Positions 1-6,245 of a stretch of DNA of 9,546 nt are shown here, in pieces. Under the pieces are notes generated by a model that saw nothing but the letters and a program-made list of their open reading frames with translations, did not search any database and was not told the DNA's origin. Both the position numbers and the translations under genes were made by a program. The stretch's first letter is position 1. Each line of letters begins with the position of its first letter. This stretch comes from Paracoccaceae bacterium (GTDB taxonomy: Bacteria; Pseudomonadota; Alphaproteobacteria; Rhodobacterales; Rhodobacteraceae): positions 1-9,546 of the forward strand of contig SPLB01000018.1 of assembly GCA_004566265.1 (NCBI GenBank). Reading direction: 5' to 3'.

Positions 1-43
1 ACTTCGAGACAATCTCTTCTGGCTTCAGGCGCTTGTTTGCCAT
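1..43 (-). CDS. IS3-family transposase OrfA, N-terminal fragment (runs off the window)
   Basis: Only 14 codons are visible: the minus-strand frame from ATG at 41-43 reads MANKRLKPEEIVSK. The pattern (K)R-x-K/T-PEEIV-x-K-L closely matches the first residues of the helix-turn-helix OrfA protein of many alphaproteobacterial IS3-family elements. In these elements OrfA supplies the DNA-binding domain and combines with the DDE integrase-type OrfB by programmed frameshifting. A good Shine-Dalgarno sequence (GGAGG, complement of 51-55) sits 7 bases upstream of the ATG, which supports the start. Nothing can be said about intactness because orfB and the other end are outside the window. The call rests on a short but recognisable motif. 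Confidence 0.65.
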   Translation of the reverse strand, partial: MANKRLKPEEIVSK

Positions 44-99
44 TCTTGATCCTCCGTTTCCTAAACATAGCGGTGGACCAGTTCAGATGGGGAGGCTCA
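1..99 (-). mobile_element. Terminal part of an IS3-family insertion sequence
   Basis: The minus strand carries the beginning of an IS3-type orfA (start codon at 41-43) preceded by a short leader. The presumed element end on that strand reads TGAGCCTCCCCATCTGAACT, starting at position 99. IS3-family ends characteristically begin with 5'-TG, so on the + strand the element would finish with CA at 98-99. The rest of the element lies outside the window, so the opposite inverted repeat and the 3-4 base target duplication cannot be checked. The IS assignment rests on the orfA start; the exact boundary at 99 is inferred from the TG rule and from a coding frame that resumes at about 100. Confidence 0.6.
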
Positions 100-180
100 A
101 TCAGCTACAACTTCCGTGTCGTCGCGCTCAAGGAATACAAGGTCATTAAGGGGTATATCGTCAGAACAGAAAATGACTAA
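100..180 (+). pseudogene. 3' remnant of a host gene cut by the IS insertion (unrecognised)
   Basis: From position 100 a rightward frame reads 26 codons to TAA at 178-180 (for example NFRVVALKEYKVIKGYIV near the middle). Most codons end in G or C, as in the genuine genes of this window, and there is no start codon or ribosome binding site in this frame. It begins exactly where the IS end is predicted and is followed about 16 bases later by a terminator-like hairpin. That arrangement is expected for the tail of an older gene whose 5' part lies beyond the insertion. The protein family is not recognisable from so short a tail. Alternatively, it could be chance open sequence. Confidence 0.45.
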
Positions 181-196
181 TTTGGGGAAAAAGAAC

Positions 197-217
197 GAAG
201 CCGCCCGCTGCGGCCTC
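197..217 (+). terminator. Terminator-like hairpin downstream of the gene remnant
   Basis: GCCGC at 200-204 pairs with GCGGC at 210-214 around a five-base loop; GA/TC (197-198 with 216-217) extends the stem across one mismatch. A mixed, T-rich stretch follows (TTTTCTTT, 225-232), but not immediately, so this is a weak intrinsic terminator at best. Its place shortly after the stop codon at 178-180 fits a terminator for the disrupted upstream gene. Confidence 0.35.
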
Positions 218-310
218 TCTAAGGTTTTCTTTGAGCGCGTTTTTGACAGCCAGGCAGTTTGGATTTATTCAACAGCAGGACGCCAAAGGTTGCCTAAAGG
301 AGGGTACATG

Positions 311-727
311 ATGATTTCTTATGTTACTGTCGGCGCAGATGACATAGAACGTGCAGAACGGTTTTACTCTGCCTTCTTGCCAGCCCTCGGCTATCGCCTT
401 GAAGAATACCACGGTGACTTAAGCTACCTCCCTCCAACTCAACCCGGTCAAAAACAGGGTTCGCCTGATTTCTATGTAAAAGCACCATTCGATGGTAGCC
501 CCGCTTCGTCTGGCAACGGTTCGATGACGGCATTTGAGGTCGCCAGCCAAAACCAAGTTCGCGAATTGCACGCCGCAGCACTTACCGCTGGTGGGTTTGA
601 TGAAGGCGAACCCGGTTTTCGCCCTTCATATGGCCCTCATTTTTACGTCGGATACCTACGCGATCCTGACGGAAACAAAGTGGCATTGTTCTGTGACAAT
701 CCGGACGAACCCGGGCGTGACGAGTAG
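311..727 (+). CDS. VOC (glyoxalase/bleomycin-resistance fold) family protein
   Basis: A 138-residue protein of the vicinal oxygen chelate superfamily. Family signs are the opening ISYVTVGADDIERAERFYSA with LGY (beta strand, then the helix that starts the first module), the central MTAFEVASQ strand, and the closing YVGYLRDPDGNKVALFC strand-turn-strand of the second module. The usual first metal ligand (His in the 'I-x-H-V' strand) is Tyr here, and the usual Glu in the last strand (GN-x-I-E) is replaced by Ala, so it may not bind metal like a classical lyase or dioxygenase. No reaction can be assigned. Start choice: AAAGGAGGG at 296-304 lies 7 bases before the ATG at 311 and only 4 before the adjacent in-frame ATG at 308. 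The frame stays open back to 116, but that part has no ribosome binding site and covers the terminator-like hairpin. It appears monocistronic. Confidence 0.85.
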   Translation: MISYVTVGADDIERAERFYSAFLPALGYRLEEYHGDLSYLPPTQPGQKQGSPDFYVKAPFDGSPASSGNGSMTAFEVASQNQVRELHAAALTAGGFDEGEPGFRPSYGPHFYVGYLRDPDGNKVALFCDNPDEPGRDE

Positions 728-791
728 AACTTGGTACTGCCGACATTCGTGCAATTTCCAGCACCCGGAAGTTTGGGTCAGTGCCGACCTC

Positions 792-811
792 CGCTGCCTT
801 GCAGCGTCTTT
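792..811 (+). terminator. Possible weak terminator after the VOC gene
   Basis: CGCTGC (792-797) and GCAGCG (801-806) form a perfect 6-bp stem with a three-base loop, followed by TCTTT. The stem is short and the T-tract is poor. Its position 65 bases after the VOC stop codon is the main reason to read it as a terminator. Confidence 0.35.
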
Positions 812-850
812 ACGACCCCTTCAAAAAATCAGGGCAATTCGATCAGATGA

Positions 851-878
851 TTGTATTTGAGATGGAAAAAATGATAAT
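851..878 (+). promoter_or_regulatory. Candidate sigma-70 promoter for the TPR-sulfotransferase gene
   Basis: TTGTAT (851-856) and GATAAT (873-878) are separated by 16 bases and lie in an A+T-rich patch that stands out from the surrounding sequence. Transcription would begin near 885 and give a leader of about 70 bases before the ATG at 954. This is a consensus match by eye only. Confidence 0.45.
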
Positions 879-953
879 TTTACCCTCCTCTTAAGGGGTG
901 GTTCACCAAATTCGCCGAATTCTAACGCCAGCTTAGTTAGAAAGGCGAGATAC

Positions 954-2393
954 ATGCAGGTAGAACACAGCGAAATTCTCGAGCAGCCTAGCGGGATCCC
1001 CGCAGCATTCTACGAAGACGTGGATGCGAAGATCGCTGCCGGTGAATACTCCAATGCCCTTGAAAAAATGTTGCCGCACGTTCAGGAATCCACCATTGAA
1101 ATTGGTCTTCTTGAGCGTTGCGCCGATTGCTTCTTCCAAATCCGTGACATGGAAAACGCGATCGATGTGATGCAATACGCGGTTGGCAAATGGCCAGATC
1201 AGGCCAGCAGCTGGGGCCGCCTGGGCTTGATGCTGCAAACTGTTGGTAATCTGACAGAGGCGAAAGAAGCGTTTGAAAAGGTTCTGAGCATTGAACCCAA
1301 TTCTGTTCCTGCACTCTGCGCGCTCAATGGAATTGAGACGTTTGCGATAAATAGCAGTTATGCAGCCCGCCTCGAAGCTTTGGGGCGCCGCGACGATCTG
1401 GATCCGCAGCTGAAAGTTGTGATCTTCAACGCACTGGGTCAAATTTGCCACGCGGCGGGCCACCCTGAGCTGGCACTGGCGATGTTTGACCAGTCAAAAA
1501 AACTGAGCGGCGGCACTTTCGTGTCAGAGATCTTTGCTGACATGGTTGCTGAACAGGAAAAGTTCTTTGAGCCGGTCACTCTTGAACCTGGCGCGGATGT
1601 CCCAAACGGGCTGAATATGGTGTTTGTCGGCGGTATGCCGGGGGCTGGCTGTTCGCTTGTCGAACGTATCCTCGAAGCGCATAGGGATGTGACCTCCATT
1701 GGGGAAAACAGCGCGCTTTCAAAAACCTACGGTGCAATGCGTATGCATCTTGCTCGCACGGATCGCGGCGCCGGGCACTGGGAAGCGATGAATTCCCTCA
1801 CGGAGGAAGAGATAGATATCTTCCGTCAGTTCTATTTCGAGCGCGCGCTTGGTGGCCAAAAGTTAGCCACATCTACGCTGGTGGATGCGCGCCCGATGGG
1901 GGTGTTTGAATTTGCCTTGGCACAAAAGCTGTTCCCGAACGCGCGTTTCGTTTGTTTGATCCGCAATCGTATGGACACCGCATTGGCCAATCTCGCGAAT
2001 GTCTTCTTGGGGGGCAACGCCTATGCAACGGATCCAGGCGCGCTTGCAGAGATGATGGGTTTTGTCGCGCGCTCCGCGATTGATTACAAGACCAAACTGG
2101 GCGAACAGATGCGTGTCCAGTCATTCGAAGCACTGGTGCAGACTCCGGACAATCAGATCCCAGCACTGCTGGATCAGGTGGGTCTGACCTTTGACGCGGC
2201 GTGTATGACACCGCCGTCGCTGGCAGCGATGGAGCCGCTGCAAAAGGCGCTCGGAAAAGAAGAGCTGTCGCCCGCGTTGGTGGGTCAATGGGAAGACTAT
2301 AAAGAGGCAATCGGTCCGGTTGTGTCGGAAATGGATGAAGCCTCGCAGGCGGCTTGGAAATCGTTGAAAGACGCTGCCACGTCCGGAACCTGA
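954..2393 (+). CDS. TPR-repeat protein with C-terminal sulfotransferase-like domain
   Basis: A 479-residue, apparently cytoplasmic protein with no signal peptide or membrane segment. Residues ~18-185 are helical TPR-like repeats; the clearest unit is 84-117 (WGRLGLMLQTVGNLTEAKEA, then FEKVLSIEPNS). From ~220 it resembles the Sulfotransfer_3 type: a beta strand and loop NMVFVGGMPGAG (221-232) at the place of the 5'-phosphosulfate loop, SLVERILEAHRDV after it, and ARFVCLIRNRMD (330-341) at the place of the 3'-phosphate motif (Arg337). The usual loop is PRSGTT/S; here it is PGAGCS, so the conserved basic residue is missing, and the Ser normally after the second motif is Ala345. Activity with PAPS is therefore uncertain. 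Such TPR-sulfotransferases are common in marine alphaproteobacteria, with mostly unknown acceptors. AAAGGCGAG (941-949) is a moderate ribosome binding site. The gene converges on the ABC operon. Confidence 0.85.
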   Translation: MQVEHSEILEQPSGIPAAFYEDVDAKIAAGEYSNALEKMLPHVQESTIEIGLLERCADCFFQIRDMENAIDVMQYAVGKWPDQASSWGRLGLMLQTVGNLTEAKEAFEKVLSIEPNSVPALCALNGIETFAINSSYAARLEALGRRDDLDPQLKVVIFNALGQICHAAGHPELALAMFDQSKKLSGGTFVSEIFADMVAEQEKFFEPVTLEPGADVPNGLNMVFVGGMPGAGCSLVERILEAHRDVTSIGENSALSKTYGAMRMHLARTDRGAGHWEAMNSLTEEEIDIFRQFYFERALGGQKLATSTLVDARPMGVFEFALAQKLFPNARFVCLIRNRMDTALANLANVFLGGNAYATDPGALAEMMGFVARSAIDYKTKLGEQMRVQSFEALVQTPDNQIPALLDQVGLTFDAACMTPPSLAAMEPLQKALGKEELSPALVGQWEDYKEAIGPVVSEMDEASQAAWKSLKDAATSGT

Positions 2394-2413
2394 CGCCCGA
2401 GCGAATTAAAGGC

Positions 2414-2525
2414 CAGACTGGTAGCCGTCGCGCAGAATGCGCGCTGCATGCAAGGAAGCCCGCGCTCCATTCTGCGCAGGTTTCCGCAATGCGAATTTGA
2501 AGTGCGGCACAGATCTGCCAGTCTG
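2414..2525 (+). ncRNA. Structured RNA candidate: three-way junction in the 3' UTR or a small RNA
   Basis: In the 147-base stretch between the sulfotransferase stop and the terminator, three helices nest consistently: a closing stem CAGACTGG (2414-2421) with CCAGTCTG (2518-2525), a long hairpin GCGCAGAATG (2430-2439) with CATTCTGCGC (2468-2477), and a second hairpin CCGCA (2484-2488) with TGCGG (2503-2507). All pairs are Watson-Crick. The rho-independent terminator at 2541-2571 follows 15 bases later on the same strand. This could be the 3' UTR of the sulfotransferase mRNA, a small RNA processed from it, or an independently transcribed RNA starting in the end of the gene. No known RNA family is recognised. 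A remnant of a mobile or repeat element could also give these inverted repeats. Confidence 0.4.
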
Positions 2526-2540
2526 TCATCTTTCAACAGA

Positions 2541-2575
2541 AAACACCCCGGTCCAGCAGATCGGGGTGTTTTTAT
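2541..2575. terminator. Strong intrinsic terminator, probably bidirectional
   Basis: AAACACCCCGGTC (2541-2553) pairs with GATCGGGGTGTTT (2559-2571): 13 base pairs including one G-T, with a five-base loop CAGCA. On the + strand it runs into TTTTTATT; on the minus strand it ends in TTTTCTGTT. It lies between convergent genes and so can stop both the + strand transcript (sulfotransferase and structured region) and the minus-strand ABC operon, whose last stop codon is 30 bases away. Confidence 0.85.
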
Positions 2576-2603
2576 TCTTGCAGTGTCCCTGTCAGGGAAT
2601 GAC

Positions 2604-4691
2604 TTATTCAGCTGCTATCTTGATAACTGGGGTCATAGAATCCAGGACGTCGTCACCAAGGTGACATTTGATCTGGTGGCCGCCTTCGAGTGTTTTAATC
2701 GGCGGGACATCTTTCTCGCAGAGCCCTCCGGCAACGTGGTTTTTCCAGCGGCATCGCGTTTGGAACGGGCAGCCGGTCGGCGGGTTCATTGCCGAAGGAA
2801 TATCTCCCTCGAGGACGATGTGCTCTTTTTCGATCGAGGTGTCTGCAATCGGCACCGCAGACAGAAGCGCTTCGGTGTAAGGGTGATAGGGTGGTGAGAA
2901 CACTTGCTCTGTATCGCCCAGTTCCACCACATGGCCCAGATACATTACCATTACGCGATCAGAAAGGTACCGCACGATCGACAGGTCATGGCTGATAAAC
3001 AGCAGCGTGGTTTTTTCATTGCGCTGGATCTCCATGAGAAGATCCGTCACTGCCGCCTGTACTGATACATCAAGCGCGGAGACCGGTTCATCAGCAACCA
3101 CAATGCGCGCATCACCGGCAAAAGCGCGGGCAATACCCACACGCTGTTTTTGACCACCGGACAGCTGACGCGGCATGCGATCGGCAAAGGCTCGGGGCAA
3201 TTTCACCAAATCGAGCAGCTCCAGCATGCGTTGCTTGCGTTCCGCATCGCTGTCACCAATGTCGAAAATTTCCAGCGCCCGGATGATCTGACGGCCCACG
3301 GTCATGGACGGATTTAGCGTGTCGAACGGGTTTTGGAAGACCATCTGGACGTCAGCAATGGTTCCAGCTTCTCGCTCGTTGATGCCAACTTTTTCGATAT
3401 TGCGGTTGTCGAGCAGGATCTGACCGTCGGTGGCGGTTTCCAGTCCCATCAGAACCTTGGCAAAGGTCGATTTGCCACAGCCTGATTCCCCAACAATGGC
3501 GAGGGTCTCGGACTCGCGGGCTTCAAAACTGAGAGTCTCATTGGCTTTGACAACTTTTTTGTCGCCTCCACCAAAGAGTGCGTTGGCCGCAACCTCGTAG
3601 TACTTCTTGAGATTGTCCATTTTAAGAACGACCTTTCCGGGTTCGTTCTTTTCTTTCTGTTCCCCCACTTCCATTGGCGCGTTCCAGTCAATTTCCTGGA
3701 ACTTAAGGCAGCGGGTGGCGTGCCGGTCATTGCCGGGCACGTCCTCCATCAAAATGTCCTGCGCATCACAGCGGCCTGCCTCAAAATAGTCGCAGCGCGG
3801 GCCAAAGTTACAGCCGTTGGGGCGTTCGTGGGGTAGGGGAAAGTTGCCTGGGATGGCGCGCAGTGGGCGTGCGTTTTTATCTGCGCCGGGCAGAGGGATC
3901 GAACGAAACAGCGCCTGCGTGTAGGGATGCTGCATTTCGTCAAAGACGTCTTTGATCGAACCGCGCTCTACCGCTTCTCCGGAATACATCACGCACAACC
4001 GGTCACAGGTTTCCAGAACCAGCCCCAAGTTGTGGCTGATGAACAGCATGGAGGTGCCATATTTTTTACCAAGGTCCTTCACCAGCTCCACCACAGCGGC
4101 CTCAACAGTCACGTCAAGCGCGGTTGTGGGTTCGTCGAGGATCAGGAGCGAAGGCTTTGACATCAGGGCCATCGCGATCACGATACGCTGCTGCTGGCCA
4201 CCGGACAGCTGGTGGGGGAAGCTGTCCAGCATACGCTTGGGGTCGGGCAGTTTCACGTCGGTCACAACCTCAAGAGCGCGATTATACGCTTCCTCGGCAG
4301 AGACCCCTTCGTGGATCATCGGCACTTCCATCAGCTGTTTGCCGATCTTCATCGCCGGGTTAAGCGAGGCCATCGGCTCCTGATAGATCATCGCGATTTC
4401 ATTGCCGCGCACGTCGCGCAGTTCTTCTGCGCTCATCTCGGAGAGATCGCGGCCCTTGAACTTGATCGAACCACCAACAATCCGGCCATTTTTACCAAGG
4501 TCCTGCATGACGCCAAGGGCCACAGTGGATTTCCCGCAGCCGGATTCCCCAACAAGGCCAACAGCCTCACCGGGCATCACAGAAACGGAAAAGTCCATCA
4601 CGGCGGGGATTTCGCGAAGGCGGGTAAAGAAGGAGATGGAGAGTTTTTCGATCTCAAGGATCGGGCCATCATAGTCTGCAAGTTTGCTCAT
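2604..4691 (-). CDS. Fused double ATP-binding subunit of a peptide/nickel-type ABC importer (DppD-DppF type)
   Basis: This 695-residue cytoplasmic protein contains both ATPases of the importer in one chain. NBD1: Walker A GESGCGKS 48-55, Q-loop Gln104, signature LSGGQ 162-166, Walker B LLILDE 182-187, switch His220. NBD2: Walker A 401-408, Gln453, LSGGQ 510-514, Walker B 530-535, His568. All catalytic motifs are intact in both. Each NBD is followed by the oligopeptide-transporter C-terminal region (HPYTQAL at 255-261, HPYTEAL at 603-609) and four Cys: 294, 300, 308, 328 and 641, 647, 658, 676. In DppD-type proteins such Cys sets have been reported to bind a [4Fe-4S] cluster. Fused ATPases of this kind (as in YejF or GsiA) power a two-permease channel. 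The start at 4691 has AGGGAG (complement of 4698-4703) six bases upstream. It is the last gene of the operon, with a 102-base gap holding a hairpin upstream. Confidence 0.93.
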   Translation of the reverse strand: MSKLADYDGPILEIEKLSISFFTRLREIPAVMDFSVSVMPGEAVGLVGESGCGKSTVALGVMQDLGKNGRIVGGSIKFKGRDLSEMSAEELRDVRGNEIAMIYQEPMASLNPAMKIGKQLMEVPMIHEGVSAEEAYNRALEVVTDVKLPDPKRMLDSFPHQLSGGQQQRIVIAMALMSKPSLLILDEPTTALDVTVEAAVVELVKDLGKKYGTSMLFISHNLGLVLETCDRLCVMYSGEAVERGSIKDVFDEMQHPYTQALFRSIPLPGADKNARPLRAIPGNFPLPHERPNGCNFGPRCDYFEAGRCDAQDILMEDVPGNDRHATRCLKFQEIDWNAPMEVGEQKEKNEPGKVVLKMDNLKKYYEVAANALFGGGDKKVVKANETLSFEARESETLAIVGESGCGKSTFAKVLMGLETATDGQILLDNRNIEKVGINEREAGTIADVQMVFQNPFDTLNPSMTVGRQIIRALEIFDIGDSDAERKQRMLELLDLVKLPRAFADRMPRQLSGGQKQRVGIARAFAGDARIVVADEPVSALDVSVQAAVTDLLMEIQRNEKTTLLFISHDLSIVRYLSDRVMVMYLGHVVELGDTEQVFSPPYHPYTEALLSAVPIADTSIEKEHIVLEGDIPSAMNPPTGCPFQTRCRWKNHVAGGLCEKDVPPIKTLEGGHQIKCHLGDDVLDSMTPVIKIAAE

Positions 4692-4761
4692 TTGGGTCTC
4701 CCTGGAAGGGCAGGAGAGCGGTGGCTCTGCATCTGCGCCTGTTATTCTGGGTGAGTTATGG

Positions 4762-4783
4762 GGCGGGGACCGAAGCCCCCGCC
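4762..4783 (-). promoter_or_regulatory. Intercistronic mRNA hairpin with C(UUCG)G tetraloop
   Basis: Read on the minus (mRNA) strand, GGCGGGGGC and GTCCCCGCC form a 9-bp stem (one G-U) closed by TTCG, that is, the extra-stable C(UUCG)G tetraloop. It starts 10 bases after the permease stop codon and 70 bases before the ATPase start. No T-tract follows (CATAACTCA), so it is unlikely to be a full terminator. It more likely blocks 3' exonuclease or partly attenuates transcription, lowering ATPase relative to permease. Confidence 0.6.
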
Positions 4784-4793
4784 AGAAGGTGGC

Positions 4794-6230
4794 TTAGTCT
4801 TTCAGACTTTCTTCACGCAGGCCGTCAGCCAGCAGGTTCAGACCCAGCACAAGGCTCATCAGGGCGAACGCAGGCGGCAGCGCCGGGTGCAGGTAGATCG
4901 ACAGCAGTTTGCGGCCATCATTGATCGTCGACCCCCAGTCCGGGCTTTCCGGCGGCAGGCCAAGGCCAAAGAAGCCAAGGGTCCCAAGCAAGATGATGGT
5001 GTAGCCAATGCGCAGGCAAAAATCGACAATCAGCGGACCGCGCACGTTGGGTAGGATTTCCCAAAGCATGATGTACCAAGTGCTTTCGCCCCGAGTCTGT
5101 GCCGCCGCAACATAGTCGCGGGTCTTAATGTCGAGCGCAAGGCCACGAACAATACGGAACACGGTGGGCGAATTCACAAAAACCACGGACACAAACACCA
5201 CCAGAACACCGCCGGGGATCTCAAAGAAGTCAAGCGGCCAAAAGTCGATCTTGGAGCCCGCGCTGTTGATCAGTGACATATAAAGAAGGAACAATGGTAC
5301 CAGCACAATGGCAAGATACGTCAGGTTCTTTGACGGCTGAGTCTTGAAACGGGAGTGGAGCAGCACGCCGCTGAAGATCAGCGGGAAAGAGAAGAGAACT
5401 ACAGCCATATACTGGGGCAGGCCGGTTTCGACGATCTCTGGCGTCACCAGAAGGTAAAACAGAAGGATCACCGGAAAAGCGAGAATGAGGTTTGCCAAGA
5501 AGGACAGGAAGGTATCCAGACGACCACCGAAGTAACCCGCAGGCAGCCCAAGGGTAATACCAACCATAAAGGCAAAGAGTGTCGCCAGCGGCGCGTATTT
5601 CAAAACTTCGGTGGAGCCCTTCACCATTCGCGAGAACACGTCACGCGCCAGGTTGTCTCCGCCCAGTAAGTACCACTGATAATCTCCCTCCGAAGCGCCG
5701 CGCAGCGGTGTGCCGGGGACTTTGTTCTTCATGCCGGACACCTGACTTAGTGCGTCATGGGTTGCGATCATGTCCAGTGAGGCAAAAATCGCGGTGAATA
5801 CCCAGAACATCACGATGCCAAAACCGATCATGCCGATCGGGCTGTCAAACAGTTTTCCGTAAAGTCCGAGCTTGCGTTTGAAGCCGAGAGATAAGGCAAA
5901 CAAAGCAACCAGCGAAATCCACACCGGCGTGAACTGCTGAGAAATGCCGCCAACAATGCCGGCACTGGTCCCCATAGCCAGGCCCAGCACGATATAGGCC
6001 AGGATCACTGCTGAGGTGGCGACAAAGGCCATGCGCACGCCCAGTCCAACGATTGCGGTGGGGTTTCCTGCCAGTGTAATGGTGCCATCGGCACCTGTGA
6101 CTGGGCGGGCACCCGCTGTGAACAGGCTGGTGGCGACCCATGCGGCAACAGAGATGGCCAGAAGTCCAACTGCTACGATGAGGATCGGATTTAGAAAGGC
6201 GACGGATCCAGTCCAGGTCAAAGCTTCCAT
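4794..6230 (-). CDS. DppC-type permease of the ABC importer, enlarged form
   Basis: A 478-residue inner-membrane subunit forming half of the translocation channel. The DppC core starts near residue 130 (SPIGMIGFGIVMFWVFTAIF, first core helix), followed by the hallmark LLGGDNLARDVFSRMVKG (188-205), then membrane helices near 207-230 and 240-262, the EAA coupling loop DYVAAAQTRG with LPNVRGPLIV (372-402), and final helices near 407-424 and 451-470. Ordinary DppC proteins are about 300 residues. This one has an extra N-terminal ~125 residues with about three hydrophobic segments (12-36, 58-84, 100-117) and an insertion before the EAA loop with about two more (271-291, 303-322). The family is clear; the meaning of the additions is not. 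AGGAGA (complement of 6237-6242) is six bases from the ATG. The start lies 15 bases from the DppB-type stop, so the two are tightly coupled. Confidence 0.92.
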   Translation of the reverse strand: MEALTWTGSVAFLNPILIVAVGLLAISVAAWVATSLFTAGARPVTGADGTITLAGNPTAIVGLGVRMAFVATSAVILAYIVLGLAMGTSAGIVGGISQQFTPVWISLVALFALSLGFKRKLGLYGKLFDSPIGMIGFGIVMFWVFTAIFASLDMIATHDALSQVSGMKNKVPGTPLRGASEGDYQWYLLGGDNLARDVFSRMVKGSTEVLKYAPLATLFAFMVGITLGLPAGYFGGRLDTFLSFLANLILAFPVILLFYLLVTPEIVETGLPQYMAVVLFSFPLIFSGVLLHSRFKTQPSKNLTYLAIVLVPLFLLYMSLINSAGSKIDFWPLDFFEIPGGVLVVFVSVVFVNSPTVFRIVRGLALDIKTRDYVAAAQTRGESTWYIMLWEILPNVRGPLIVDFCLRIGYTIILLGTLGFFGLGLPPESPDWGSTINDGRKLLSIYLHPALPPAFALMSLVLGLNLLADGLREESLKD

Positions 6231-6245
6231 GTCAGGTCTCCTGCC

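Noticed and set aside
116..310. Upstream extension of the VOC gene to an earlier in-frame ATG
   Set aside because: There is no ribosome binding site at 116, the stretch covers a gene remnant in another frame and a terminator-like hairpin, and VOC proteins begin at the strand that starts at 311.
2430..2510. Possible signal recognition particle RNA (an AAGGAAGC-like stretch in the loop)
   Set aside because: The conserved GNRA and symmetric-loop arrangement of the SRP domain is not present and the helices do not match; it is left as an unassigned structured RNA.
1873..2529. 218-codon minus-strand frame opposite the sulfotransferase 3' half
   Set aside because: Its Pro/Arg/Ala/Ser-rich product is typical of an antisense frame, and it overlaps the terminator-side structured region.
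2586..2598. Palindrome TCCCTG-T-CAGGGA next to the ATPase stop codon
   Set aside because: As a hairpin it gives only a 4-bp stem and there is no T-tract; the nearby 13-bp stem already explains termination.
2448..2897. 149-codon + strand frame running from the intergenic region into the ATPase 3' end
   Set aside because: It would cross the strong terminator at 2541-2571 and the opposite-strand ATPase, and its Arg/Cys-rich product resembles no protein.
4212..4754. 180-codon + strand open frame opposite the ATPase gene
   Set aside because: It is antisense to an unmistakable ATPase with intact motifs; the translation shows no family features and has no convincing start signal.
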